Shown here: in pieces, positions 1 through 8,013 of the stretch
Numbering within the stretch: position 1 is the stretch's first letter
Layout: each line of letters starts with the position of its first letter
NCBI GenBank assembly: GCA_963577065.1
Contig: CAUYXJ010000072.1
Span: 1-14,485, forward strand
Source of the DNA: CAUYXJ01 sp963577065
Lineage (GTDB): Bacteria; Chloroflexota; Dehalococcoidia; Tepidiformales; Tepidiformaceae
Reading direction: 5' to 3'
Length of the DNA: 14,485 nucleotides
Program-made: the position numbers and the translations under genes
Notes under the pieces: generated by a model
What the model saw: the letters and a program-made list of their open reading frames with translations, nothing else
Told to the model about the DNA's origin: nothing
Database searches by the model: none

Positions 1-1229
1 TTCTTGTAGTCTTCCTGACCGAGCTGATTCAGATCGCCCAGCAACGGACTCAAGGGACCCGTGTACGCGCCCTTACCCTGCCGGATCGCAGCGATGAAGC
101 CCTCATAGTCCACTGCCTTCTGCAGTGCCTGACGGGCCCTCACATCGTAGAACTTTCCGCCATCCATACCGAAGAGCGTGGTCGCACCGACAGGGATGTC
201 GACAATGTTGAAGTTGTCATTGCCCTCGTACTCCGGCAACTCCAGTGGGTCGATAGACCCCAAAGCATCGAGGTCGCCCGCGAGGAATGCCGCCTTCACG
301 GCCGCGCCGTCGGGGATGATACGCGTTTCCCAGGCATCGATATACGGACCGTCCTCGACGAAGCCGTCGTCTGCAGGCGTGTGCTTCCAGTAGCCTGGCC
401 AGCGCTCGAGACGCGTGCCTTCAGCATCTCGCTTCACAAGCGTGTAGGGGCCACTACCCACACCCAGCGGCATCTCCTGGAGCTCCAAGGTGAGGTCCGC
501 CTTGGTGCCGTCGATGCCTTGTTCCTCGACTATTCGTTGGTTCATGAACGCGTAGTAGTGCCGTGAACGGTAGATCGGGATATCCGCATTCGGCGCGTTC
601 CAGCTCTCCACCATCGTCAACTCGTCCGTGGCGTCGAAGGAGTCGGCAATGCGGAAGCCAATAGGTGGTGTGATGTGGGTGCCGCCGCGCGCATCGTAGA
701 TAGGCGCCAATCGGCTGAAGCTGAACGCGACATCGTTGGCAGTGACCGGGTCGTCGTTATGGAAGGTCATGCCCGGGCGCACGTTCCAGACGAGCGTTAT
801 GGGGTCGACCTGCTCGAAGCTCTGCATGCCGTCCATGGCGAAGAGGCTCTTCGTCGGCTGGTAGGTGTACGGCATGGTCATCGTGTTGTAGATGACTTCC
901 GTGTTGTTCAGATGGAAGATCGCCGGGTCAAGACCCGCGTCCTCCACTAGCTTGGAGTTCCTAAAGGTACCGCCCCTCTTGAGTGCATCAGAGGATTGCG
1001 TCGGGGCCGCGGTAGCCGTCGGATCTGGCGTCTCGCCGGCCGCCGTCGTGCCGGTCGGGTCGGGATCGTCCCCGGCAGGGTCCGCGCCCGTATCGTCATC
1101 GTCGTCGTCGCCACAACCGGCCAGAATGGCCGCTGAGCCGACCGCCGCGATGCCGCTGCCAGCAAGGAAGCGGCGCCGACTCACCGGCCGGTGGCGAAGC
1201 CTCTTCCAATAGTTCTCGCTGTCTCGCAT
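1..1229 (-). CDS. Peptide-type ABC transporter substrate-binding lipoprotein (SBP_bac_5 family), 3' end outside the window
   Basis: Extracytoplasmic solute receptor for the permeases encoded just upstream. About 409 residues are visible, and the frame runs open off base 1; the family is usually about 550-600 aa, so the C-terminal part is missing. Counting from the ATG at 1229, residues 17-22 (SRRRFL) are a twin-arginine motif, a hydrophobic stretch follows, and LAGC at 36-39 is a lipobox, so the protein is probably exported folded by Tat and lipid-anchored. Six consecutive Asp and a Pro/Thr/Ala-rich spacer follow. The segment reading VRPGMTFHNDDPVTANDVAFSF is the characteristic family-5 SBP signature. 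An ATG three codons earlier (1238) directly abuts AAGGGG, whereas the ATG at 1229 has AAGGGG nine bases upstream, so 1229 is preferred. The ligand (peptide, nickel or other) cannot be told from the sequence. Confidence 0.9.
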   Translation of the reverse strand, partial: MRDSENYWKRLRHRPVSRRRFLAGSGIAAVGSAAILAGCGDDDDDDTGADPAGDDPDPTGTTAAGETPDPTATAAPTQSSDALKRGGTFRNSKLVEDAGLDPAIFHLNNTEVIYNTMTMPYTYQPTKSLFAMDGMQSFEQVDPITLVWNVRPGMTFHNDDPVTANDVAFSFSRLAPIYDARGGTHITPPIGFRIADSFDATDELTMVESWNAPNADIPIYRSRHYYAFMNQRIVEEQGIDGTKADLTLELQEMPLGVGSGPYTLVKRDAEGTRLERWPGYWKHTPADDGFVEDGPYIDAWETRIIPDGAAVKAAFLAGDLDALGSIDPLELPEYEGNDNFNIVDIPVGATTLFGMDGGKFYDVRARQALQKAVDYEGFIAAIRQGKGAYTGPLSPLLGDLNQLGQEDYK

Positions 1230-1253
1230 GCGTTCCATCCCCTTGGTATTTCA

Positions 1254-1280
1254 GGTCTCATGATCTAGTACGTTGAGACC
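1254..1280 (-). repeat. Inverted repeat in the leader of the binding-protein gene
   Basis: GGTCTCA (1254-1260) and TGAGACC (1274-1280) are perfect 7-base inverted arms separated by 13 bases. They lie about 25 bases upstream of the binding-protein start, in the 179-base gap after the permease C stop. It could be an mRNA hairpin that stabilises or separates expression of the binding protein from the permeases, as is common in SBP operons, or a regulator operator. A second small hairpin, ACCAG/CTGGT (1278-1291), overlaps its far arm. Confidence 0.45.
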
Positions 1281-1305
1281 AGGATTCTGGTTTTCCCCAG
1301 GCGAA

Positions 1306-1311
1306 ACTATA
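1306..1311 (-). promoter_or_regulatory. Possible -10 element for the binding-protein gene
   Basis: The minus strand reads TATAGT here, about 80 bases upstream of the binding-protein start, in an otherwise GC-rich gap. No convincing -35 hexamer is found at 16-18 bases. It could provide extra transcription of the binding protein relative to the permeases. The evidence is weak. Confidence 0.25.
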
Positions 1312-1408
1312 CGGTCAGTAGGCGCATTGCGAAAGCTCGCGCGCAAGAGACCCTGTGACCCCAGCCAGACCGCCCTCCCATTGCTAACCACACGTTCCCC
1401 GAGGGACT

Positions 1409-2344
1409 CTAGATCCGGCCTCGAAGCCTCGGATCGAGGCTGTCGCGCAAGGCGTCCCCGAAGATGTTGAAGCCGAAGACGGTGATCGATAGAGCAAGGC
1501 CCGGGAAAATCGCAAGCCAGGGCGCTTGGATGAAGAACTGGCGCGAGCTCCCCGAGAGGTCCGCGCCCCAGGAGGGCGTGCCCACGGGCACGCCCACGCC
1601 GAGGAAGCTGAGGCTCGATTCGGTGAGAATCGCGGCCGGGAGCGAGATGCTCGTGACCACGATCATCAGCCCCGCCATGTTGGGCGCGATGTGGCGCCAC
1701 ATGATCCGGATATTGGATGCTCCGACGACACGTGCGGACTCGACGTACTGCGACTCCCGCTGCTCGAGCACCAAGCCGCGCATGATCCGGTAGGTGCCGG
1801 GCATGAAGAAGATCGAGATGGCGAGCACAAGGGTCAGCTCCCCCTGAGAGAGCCCCGGTAAGTCCGGTAAATCGCCCCCAATCGAGGTCCGTAACGTGAG
1901 CGCCAGGAGGATGCCGGGAATCGCGATGATCATGTCGGCGAGCCGTCCGACAGCGAAGTCGACGACGCCGCCCGCATAGGCCGAGAGGAGAGCGAGGGCG
2001 GTGCCCGCAACGGTGCCAAGGAGAACGGTCGCGAGGCCGATCTTGAGCGAGATCCTGCCGCCGTAAAGGACGCGCGAATAGACATCCTTGCCGCGCGCAG
2101 TCGTGCCGAAGAAGTGGTCGCTGCTCGGCGACTCGAGGGAGTCGGGACCAAATCCTTTGGGATCGACCGTGTTGAGAACGGGGGCGAAGACTGCACCGAA
2201 GACTACGATCGCGATAAGGACGGCGCCCAAAGCCCCGAACGGCTCGCGGCGTGCCCACCTGAGCGGGTTGAACCGCTGGCGCGGCGGGATCGCATATTCC
2301 GCGAGGAGTGCGTCGTCTGGCAGAACTGCTTCGTCTTGTGCCAT
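1409..2344 (-). CDS. ABC transporter permease, DppC/OppC family
   Basis: Inner-membrane subunit of a peptide-type importer, 311 aa, the usual length for DppC. An N-terminal cytoplasmic segment precedes a first membrane helix at about residues 37-57. The family motif around residues 78-101 (HFFGTTARGKDVYSR followed by YGGRISL) is the DppC periplasmic signature. The EAA loop that docks on the ATPase is at residues 200-222 (YVESARVVGASN, then WRHIAPN). The ATG at 2344 is chosen because it lies four bases past the stop of permease B and has AAGGA immediately upstream; an 18-residue upstream extension would overlap permease B and is not needed. No ATPase gene of this system is inside the window. 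It is expected beyond base 1 or supplied elsewhere. Confidence 0.93.
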   Translation of the reverse strand: MAQDEAVLPDDALLAEYAIPPRQRFNPLRWARREPFGALGAVLIAIVVFGAVFAPVLNTVDPKGFGPDSLESPSSDHFFGTTARGKDVYSRVLYGGRISLKIGLATVLLGTVAGTALALLSAYAGGVVDFAVGRLADMIIAIPGILLALTLRTSIGGDLPDLPGLSQGELTLVLAISIFFMPGTYRIMRGLVLEQRESQYVESARVVGASNIRIMWRHIAPNMAGLMIVVTSISLPAAILTESSLSFLGVGVPVGTPSWGADLSGSSRQFFIQAPWLAIFPGLALSITVFGFNIFGDALRDSLDPRLRGRI

Positions 2345-2348
2345 TTCC

Positions 2349-3302
2349 TTAGTACCGAATCCTTGGGTCGGCCACCGTGTAGAGGACGTCGACGACAAGA
2401 GTGACCATGATGAACACGAAGGCGAAGGCCACGATTGCGCCCAGCACGAGCGGATAGTCCTGCGCGATCACGGCCTGGAAGGTAAGCAGACCGAGGCCCG
2501 GGATGGCGAAGATCTGTTCAGCGATGACGACCCCACCAAGGACCGCCCCGACCTGCAGACCAATGATGGTGATGACGGGGATCAGTGAGTTCCTGAACAC
2601 ATGTCGGTAAACGACCACGCGCTCACGCAAGCCCTTCGCTCGCGCCGTGCGGACGTAGTCTGAAAAGAAGACCTCCAGCATCGAGGTGCGCACCAGCCGG
2701 GCGATGCCGGCAGCGCCGGAATAGGCAAGAATTAGCGCGGGCCAAATGATGATCGACAGGTTCTTTATCGGGTTTTCGGTGAGCGTGACCCAATCGGTCG
2801 CCAGCGGCGTCCATCTCCACCAGATCGCGGGCAGGGTGAGCAGCAGCGTGGCCGTCCAGAAATTCGGCACGGAGATGCCAAGTATTGTCACCGCTCTGAA
2901 GAGGTAATCGATGGGGCTGTTCCGTCTGACCGCAGATATGACGCCCACCGCAATACCAAAAATCGATCCGAGGAGGATCGTGAGCAACCCGATCTCAAGC
3001 GTGTTCCAGATGCGCTCCATGATCTGTTCGGTCACGCCGTCCTGGGGTGGCGTGAGACTGTCGCCAAGGTCGCCGCGGACCGCGTGGCCAAGCCAGTCGA
3101 AGTACTGCACGTACCAGGGGCGGTCCAGGCCGAACTTCTCCTCGAAGATCTCCAGCTGGTTCGTATTACCGTCACCGATCGAGGCAACGCTCGCGAAGGC
3201 GGCGCTGCCGGGCCGGATGTAGAGCAGCAGGAAGAGGATGAGCGAGATTCCGAGCAGCATGAACGGAACGACGATCAATCTGCGGACGATGTAGCCGGTC
3301 AT
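2349..3302 (-). CDS. ABC transporter permease, DppB/OppB family
   Basis: First gene of the peptide-type importer operon, 317 aa, typical of DppB. Residues 1-30 contain the usual MTGYIVRRL start and the first helix ending LLLYIRPGS. The conserved FGLDRPWYVQYFDWL segment lies at 57-71 and the EAA loop at 216-238 (DYVRTARAKGLRE, then YRHVFRNS). Five to six membrane helices are apparent. The ATG at 3302 has GAGGA a few bases upstream. Its stop lies four bases before the permease C start, so the two are co-transcribed and probably translationally coupled. DppB and DppC form the heterodimeric channel. Confidence 0.93.
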   Translation of the reverse strand: MTGYIVRRLIVVPFMLLGISLILFLLLYIRPGSAAFASVASIGDGNTNQLEIFEEKFGLDRPWYVQYFDWLGHAVRGDLGDSLTPPQDGVTEQIMERIWNTLEIGLLTILLGSIFGIAVGVISAVRRNSPIDYLFRAVTILGISVPNFWTATLLLTLPAIWWRWTPLATDWVTLTENPIKNLSIIIWPALILAYSGAAGIARLVRTSMLEVFFSDYVRTARAKGLRERVVVYRHVFRNSLIPVITIIGLQVGAVLGGVVIAEQIFAIPGLGLLTFQAVIAQDYPLVLGAIVAFAFVFIMVTLVVDVLYTVADPRIRY

Positions 3303-3627
3303 ACTTCCTCAGCCAGCCCTCGGGCGGAATTCGCGGTGGCTCAACGGAGGCCGCGCTGCTCTACGGTACGTGCCGGTGAGCGCTACGGATCCGTTCCCCA
3401 CAGAGGCAACCATCCGCCCGACAGCTGGTTATCCCCCGATTGCGGCGTCGGGGGCAGCGGCGCTGCACCCTGCGCGATGCCGAGGATTCTCGACGATCGC
3501 CCCCTCTGCCAGCAAGGGCTCGCCTGAGGACGCTCGCGGCACATTGGGCGCGAAGCGGCGCCATACCCCGCGCCCGCCCCGAGGAGAGCCCCGTAAACTC
3601 GGGCGATCGCGCGTACGGAGCAGGCAG
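3303..3627. other. Divergent intergenic region between the importer operon and the small orphan gene
   Basis: These 325 bases separate the minus-strand importer operon from the plus-strand orphan/SDR genes, so promoters for both should lie here, but no clear -35/-10 pair is visible. A 7-bp hairpin, CCCCCGA/TCGGGGG (3433-3454, 8-base loop), lies in the middle. A weaker CCCGAG/CTCGGG pair (3578-3603) sits just upstream of the orphan's ribosome-binding site. Reading frames crossing this stretch lack start signals and show no family motifs. Confidence 0.5.
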
Positions 3628-3876
3628 ATGGCTGATTCCCCGGAGGATCCCGGCGAGCAACTGGGCAACATGGTGGTGGAGTGGGCGGAGGCGTACTGGG
3701 ACACCCAGGCGCCGGAGCTGCGCCACTACCTGGGGTCGCCAAGCGACCTTCGGCCCGTGGTCCTGAAAGCGTTTACCGCAGGGGCGGTGACGGTGTTTCA
3801 GCGCTGGGACGAAGTGCGACCGCTCGTGCCGCGCAAGCGCCCGTCCCGAGATGATCTCCCGACCCACCATGGGTAA
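3628..3876 (+). CDS. Small hypothetical protein, 82 aa
   Basis: No family is recognised. The ATG at 3628 is preceded by GGAG with seven bases of spacing, which favours it over any of the longer in-frame starts upstream. The protein is acidic at the N-terminus (MADSPEDPGEQ) and has a Trp/Tyr/Glu-rich middle (VVEWAEAYWDTQAPELRHYL). It then has a short hydrophobic patch (VVLKAFTAGAVTVFQRW) and a basic tail with several Arg/Lys and a His-His end. It has no signal peptide or obvious membrane helix, so it is probably cytosolic. It lies 66 bases upstream of the SDR on the same strand and may share its transcript. Confidence 0.5.
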   Translation: MADSPEDPGEQLGNMVVEWAEAYWDTQAPELRHYLGSPSDLRPVVLKAFTAGAVTVFQRWDEVRPLVPRKRPSRDDLPTHHG

Positions 3877-3942
3877 GGCCGGAGGGGCAGTCGGCCGCTG
3901 GGCACGAATCGGTAGTATCTGGCCCGCGTGGAGGCCAAGACG

Positions 3943-4710
3943 ATGACTGATGGAGCGGAGCTGTTCGACCTAAGCGGGAAGACCGCGCTCGTCACGGGCG
4001 GCAGCCGGGGGTTGGGGGCGGAGATGGTGCGAGGCTTCGCGCGCGCGGGCGCCGATGTCGTGATCGCGAGCCGCAAGCTCGATTCCTGCGAACGGCTCGC
4101 GGAGGAGGTGCGCAGTGAGACCGGCCGCCGCGCCCTCCCCGTCGCCTGCCACGTGGGTGACTGGGCCCAGCTCGAGCAGCTGGCCGAGACCGCCTACGCA
4201 GAGTTCGGCAAGGTCGACATTCTCGTGAACAACGCGGGCATGTCGCCGCTCTACGACCACGTCAGCGAGGTCGGCGAAGAGCTCTACGACAAGGTGCTCG
4301 CCGTGAACCTCAAGGCGCCCTTCCGCCTTACCGCGAATATCGGCACACGCATGGCCGCGGGTGACGGCGGCTCGATCATCATGGTCTCGAGCACGGCCTC
4401 ACAGAACCCGAGCACGAATGCGATCCCGTATGCCGCGGCGAAGGCCGGTGTGAACACGATGACCCTCGCCTTTGCCCGGACGTTCGGGCCCAAGGTGCGG
4501 GTCAACTGCATCATTCCGGGACCGTTCCTGACGGACATCTCGAAGGCCTGGGACATGGAGGCCTTCAACGCGCGGGCTGCCAGCACGATCCTGCTGCAGC
4601 GCGGCGGCGAAGCCGACGAGATCGTCGGCGCGGCCCTGTACTTCGCCTCCGCCGCCTCGAGCTTCACGACCGGAGCGCTGCTGACGGTCTCGGGCGGGTC
4701 CGCGCGTTAG
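3943..4710 (+). CDS. Short-chain dehydrogenase/reductase (classical SDR, FabG-like)
   Basis: Cytosolic NAD(P)-dependent oxidoreductase of 255 aa, the normal length of a classical SDR. The nucleotide-binding TGGSRGLG is at residues 18-25 and NNAG at 96-99. Asn122, Ser149/150 (MVSS), Tyr163 and Lys167 (YAAAK) form the catalytic tetrad. The IASRK motif after the second strand has an Arg rather than an Asp, which favours NADP(H). The C-terminus ends in the usual ALLTVSGG. Substrate is not determinable; gluconate/3-oxoacyl-type reductases are the nearest by appearance. The ATG at 3943 has GGAGG eight bases upstream and is preferred to the in-frame GTG at 3928. Its TAG stop overlaps the stop of the convergent ECF S component. 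Confidence 0.92.
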   Translation: MTDGAELFDLSGKTALVTGGSRGLGAEMVRGFARAGADVVIASRKLDSCERLAEEVRSETGRRALPVACHVGDWAQLEQLAETAYAEFGKVDILVNNAGMSPLYDHVSEVGEELYDKVLAVNLKAPFRLTANIGTRMAAGDGGSIIMVSSTASQNPSTNAIPYAAAKAGVNTMTLAFARTFGPKVRVNCIIPGPFLTDISKAWDMEAFNARAASTILLQRGGEADEIVGAALYFASAASSFTTGALLTVSGGSAR

Positions 4711-5591
4711 GGGCTTCGACCCGCTGAATCGGCCCTCGGCGCTGGGTCGAGCGCCGAGGCCTCATCGTCCGCTTTGGTGGCCGGCGTCTCGAGGAGGGGC
4801 TCGGCGTGCCAGCTGAAACGTTCGTGGAAGCGCAGCATCGCGCGCAGCAGCGGGCGGGCGAGGAAGAGAAGCAGCACCGCGTTCGCGCCCGCGCGGAGGA
4901 GGTCCCAGCCCGCGCTCGTGATGAGGTAGAAGTTCCAGTAGCGGCGCAGGGTCTCGAGGAGCCCCAGGCCGGGCTCGTAGGCGACATCAGAGCCGCTCAC
5001 CACGAACGGCCAGAACCAAAGGTTCGTGATGAAGCCGTAGGCGAAGCCCCAGAAGACGCCCGCGGCGACCATGATCGCGACATCGAGGCGCGGGTGCGGG
5101 CCGCGTCCCGTGAGTGCGCGAACCAGCCCCAGGCTCATGGCAATCCAGCCGGCCGCGAACATCTGGAACGGCAACCAGGGACCGAAGCCGCCCGTCACCA
5201 CGGCGCTGAGGAAGAAGGAGAGCACACCCAAGAGGAACCCCAGGCGCGCGCCGAAGGCGTAGCCCCCAATGATCAGGATGAAAAAGTAGAAGCTCGCCCC
5301 CGCCGGGAGCGTGACCGTGCGTAAGACCGCCGCCAGCGCCGAAAGCACACCCAAGGCCGCCAGCGAGCGGCTGTTGAGCGCACCGCTACTGAGGTCCGCA
5401 ACGATCAGCGCCAGGCAGAGGGCCGCCAGGCCGGCGAACACGATCGGGCCGTCGGTGGAGTGCGTGAACCAGCGCGAGTCCGGATCGGTGGCGCTCGCGA
5501 AGACGAAGGGGTGGAAGTACGCAACCACGCCGATCATATTCAGGCCCACGAACGACAGCATCCCCAGCGCGCTCTGACCACGGCCCCTCAT
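4707..5591 (-). CDS. ECF transporter S component, predicted cobalamin-specific
   Basis: Substrate-binding membrane subunit of an energy-coupling-factor transporter, 294 aa with about six or more helices. The most family-like part is residues 101-156: FYFFILIIGGYAFGARLGF followed by GPWLPFQMFAAGW. This is the glycine-rich helix pair with a QMF(A/x)xG motif seen in S components. A second typical segment, TSAGWDLLRAGAN, is at 225-237. After residue 265 the tail is hydrophilic and probably cytoplasmic. It is the last gene of the riboswitch-led operon; its ATG (5591) overlaps the previous stop as ATGA. A B12 substrate is inferred from the upstream cobalamin riboswitch, not from this protein alone. 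CblT/CbrT-type S components are the expected relatives. Confidence 0.82.
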   Translation of the reverse strand: MRGRGQSALGMLSFVGLNMIGVVAYFHPFVFASATDPDSRWFTHSTDGPIVFAGLAALCLALIVADLSSGALNSRSLAALGVLSALAAVLRTVTLPAGASFYFFILIIGGYAFGARLGFLLGVLSFFLSAVVTGGFGPWLPFQMFAAGWIAMSLGLVRALTGRGPHPRLDVAIMVAAGVFWGFAYGFITNLWFWPFVVSGSDVAYEPGLGLLETLRRYWNFYLITSAGWDLLRAGANAVLLLFLARPLLRAMLRFHERFSWHAEPLLETPATKADDEASALDPAPRADSAGRSP

Positions 5592-6442
5592 CGCCCCGCC
5601 CCGCGCCCCCGTCGCCAGAGCAAAGCGCCGCCGAAGAGCAACAGCAGCCCGCCCGCAGTTGCCGCGAAGGCGACCAGCGCCCCCGCGCCTCCACCCCCCT
5701 CGGGCGAGGAGGCGCTCGTCGCCGACGCCTGCGGCGATGGCGCCGTCGTCAGCAGGGTGGGCGAGGCGGTAGAAGCGGGCAGCGAGGGCTCGGCAGCCAC
5801 AGTCGTCGCACCGGCTGGCGTCGCCGCCACTGAGGCGGCCTCGGCCGGCGGCGGTGTCGGCGAGGCCGCGCTGGTCGTGGCGGACGCCTCGGCGGCGGCG
5901 GTCGGGGTGGGAAGAGCCGTGGGGGTGGGGGCGGCCGAGACGACCGTTGGGGTCGTGAAGCTCGACGGCGGGTGCCCGCAGACGTCCTCGAACGAAAGCA
6001 GGGCTGGGGCGGGAGCGTCACCGGGACGGCCTTCGCCCCACTTCCAGGCCTGCAGCTCCCCATCACGGGCATCGAGCCCGCGGAATCCCAACGACGAGTA
6101 GCGCCAGGCCGCGTCTCCGTACTCCCGGGAAAAGAACGCCCAGTACACACAGGGGCCGCCTGAGCCACATTCACAGGTGCAGGAATCGAACGACCCGGAG
6201 TGCTGGCAGCCGACGTCGTCGATGCTGCAAACCAACCCCGAGAAGTGGTTGACCTCGACCCCCACCCGCACGAGAAGTTCGTCACCCGCGATGCCTTCGC
6301 CGGCGAAGGCGACGCAGGCGGTCTCGATGCGGCCGTCGCCGTAATCGATGACCACGCCGGCCTCACCGTCGGCGAGGGCGGCCGTCGCCGAACCGTCGAG
6401 TGACACCAAGAGCAGCGCGATCGCGACGACGATGGCCCTCAT
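5588..6442 (-). CDS. Cys-rich surface protein with DUF4430/transcobalamin-beta-like domain, membrane anchored
   Basis: A 284-aa exported protein. Residues 1-24 are a signal peptide ending ATAALA. Residues about 25-156 form a small globular domain with eight cysteines (43, 72, 79, 88, 90, 92, 98, 155), suggesting disulfides. Residues 98-136 (CVYWAFFS, then WRYSSLGF, then DGELQAWKWG) look like the core of the DUF4430 fold, in which W/Y strands lead to a D-G-x-x-x-x-W segment. From memory, this fold is shared with the C-terminal beta domain of transcobalamin and intrinsic factor. A Pro/Thr/Ala/Ser stalk (157-250), a membrane helix (about 255-276) and an RRGRGAGR tail follow. The ATG at 6442 overlaps the EcfA stop as ATGA. 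A B12 capture role is inference from the riboswitch and ECF neighbours. Confidence 0.7.
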   Translation of the reverse strand: MRAIVVAIALLLVSLDGSATAALADGEAGVVIDYGDGRIETACVAFAGEGIAGDELLVRVGVEVNHFSGLVCSIDDVGCQHSGSFDSCTCECGSGGPCVYWAFFSREYGDAAWRYSSLGFRGLDARDGELQAWKWGEGRPGDAPAPALLSFEDVCGHPPSSFTTPTVVSAAPTPTALPTPTAAAEASATTSAASPTPPPAEAASVAATPAGATTVAAEPSLPASTASPTLLTTAPSPQASATSASSPEGGGGAGALVAFAATAGGLLLLFGGALLWRRGRGAGR

Positions 6443-8013
6443 ACGAGCACGTCCTCGGGGAGGAGCGCACCCGGCACGAGCTGGGCGACCTGCGTGGGCA
6501 GGGGCCCGCCCGCGCCGAAGGCCACGGTGGCCGGTAGGTCGAAATCGACCCGGCCCCCGTCGAGCCGCACCACCCGCGTCGCGATCGCGGCGGCGGCCTC
6601 GATGTCGTGGGTCGCGATGATCGCGGCGCCGCCGCTGGCGGTGTGCACCCGCAGCCGTTCCGCGAGCCACGTCTTCGTCGCCGGGTCGGCGCCGCGCGTA
6701 GGCTCGTCCAGCAGCCAGACCGGCGGCTCATGCGCGAGCATCGCCGCGATGGCGACCCGCTGCTGCTGACCGACGCTGAGGTCGCGCGGATCGCGTTCCG
6801 CGATCTCCGTGAGCCCCCAGCGGGCGAGCGCCGCGGCGAGCGACAGCGCCGAGCGACGGCTTGCGAGCGAGTCCGCGATCTCCTCGGCGACCGTGGCCTG
6901 GTACAGCGCCAACGCGGGCTGCTGGGGCACGAGGCCGGCAAAGGCCGAACGCGCAGCGACACCCTCCGGGGGCCGCTCACCACCGAAATGGAGCTCGCCG
7001 GCGCCTGGCTCGGCCAGGCCCACGATCGCCCGCAGGAGCGAGCTCTTCCCGCTCGCGTTCGGCCCCATCAAGGCCAGGATCTCGCCCTCCTTGAGGACGA
7101 GGCTTGCGCCCGCGAGCGCCGCGATCGAGCCGTAGGCGAGTTCGAGACCGCGAGCGCCGATCAGCTCGGCGCCCACGGGGGGCCGAGCTGGTAGCGGCCG
7201 CGGACGGAGGGCCGCGAGGGCGGCCGCATGGCCGGCGTAGGCCTCCGCGGGCGTGAGTGGGAGGGGGTCGAGGCCCAGGCGCCGCCCAAGCCTTGCGACC
7301 GCGGGCGCACCCGCGTACGCAGCCGCGAAGCGTCGCGGTGCGAGCCTTGCGGCCGCACCGTCTGCGACGTGCACGACGTCATCGGCGAGCGGCAGGAAAC
7401 GGTCGAGACGGTGCTCAACGACGAGCGTCGTCAGCCCCCGCTCCCCGTGGAGGCGATGAATGGCGTCGACGACCAGCTCCGCGCCGTCGGGGTCGAGCTG
7501 GGAGGTGGGCTCGTCCAGAAGAAGCAAGCGCGGGCCGAGCGCGAGCACCGCGGCGATCGCGACACGTTGGCGCTCACCCCCGGAGAGCGTGGTGAGACGG
7601 CGGTCGCGCAGGTGCTCGATCGCTAGCGCTCGCAGGACGCCGTCGATACGCGCTCGCATCTCGGACGGCCGGAGGCCGCGCTGCTCGAGAGCGAAGGCGA
7701 TCTCATCCTCGACGCGGTCGACGATCGACTGCGCTTCCGGGTCCTGGAAGACCATGCCCGCCGTCAGCGCGAGATCGCGCGAAGGCGTTCGCGTGGCGTC
7801 GCGACCGCAGACGCGAACGCGCCCCTCGAAGCGCCCGCCGGAGAACTGCGGCACGAGCCCGTTGAAGAGCCGCAGGAAGGTCGACTTCCCGCCGGCGGAC
7901 GGGCCCGCAACGACCACGAAGCGGCCTTCGTCGAGCGTCAGCTGGATCTGGCGCAAAGCGGGGCTGTGTCCGGCGGGGTACGTGTACGTGACCCGATCGA
8001 GCGTCGCGATCAT
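6439..8013 (-). CDS. ECF transporter ATPase, two fused ABC domains (EcfA1-EcfA2-like)
   Basis: Cytosolic energising subunit, 524 aa, with two complete nucleotide-binding domains in one chain. Domain 1 has Walker A GPSAGGKST (37-45), Q-loop Q90, signature LSGGERQR (143-150), Walker B LLLLDE (163-168) and H-loop H201. Domain 2 has Walker A GPNASGKSS (317-325), Q-loop near 364, signature LSVGQQQR (412-419), Walker B VWLLDE (432-437) and H-loop H469. Both sites look catalytically competent. The linker (about 215-285) is Ala/Arg-rich. In many organisms these are two genes. The ATG at 8013 overlaps the EcfT stop as ATGA; the open frame continues far upstream but only as a shadow of EcfT. It should drive the S component encoded in this operon. 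Confidence 0.93.
   Translation of the reverse strand: MIATLDRVTYTYPAGHSPALRQIQLTLDEGRFVVVAGPSAGGKSTFLRLFNGLVPQFSGGRFEGRVRVCGRDATRTPSRDLALTAGMVFQDPEAQSIVDRVEDEIAFALEQRGLRPSEMRARIDGVLRALAIEHLRDRRLTTLSGGERQRVAIAAVLALGPRLLLLDEPTSQLDPDGAELVVDAIHRLHGERGLTTLVVEHRLDRFLPLADDVVHVADGAAARLAPRRFAAAYAGAPAVARLGRRLGLDPLPLTPAEAYAGHAAALAALRPRPLPARPPVGAELIGARGLELAYGSIAALAGASLVLKEGEILALMGPNASGKSSLLRAIVGLAEPGAGELHFGGERPPEGVAARSAFAGLVPQQPALALYQATVAEEIADSLASRRSALSLAAALARWGLTEIAERDPRDLSVGQQQRVAIAAMLAHEPPVWLLDEPTRGADPATKTWLAERLRVHTASGGAAIIATHDIEAAAAIATRVVRLDGGRVDFDLPATVAFGAGGPLPTQVAQLVPGALLPEDVLV

Noticed and set aside
1251..2258. Large minus-strand open frame overlapping permease C
   Set aside because: Arg/His/Pro-rich shadow frame of the permease with no domain motifs.
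6443..6670. Upstream extension of the DUF4430-like protein frame
   Set aside because: Arg-rich low-complexity translation over EcfA; a proper signal peptide begins at the ATG at 6442.
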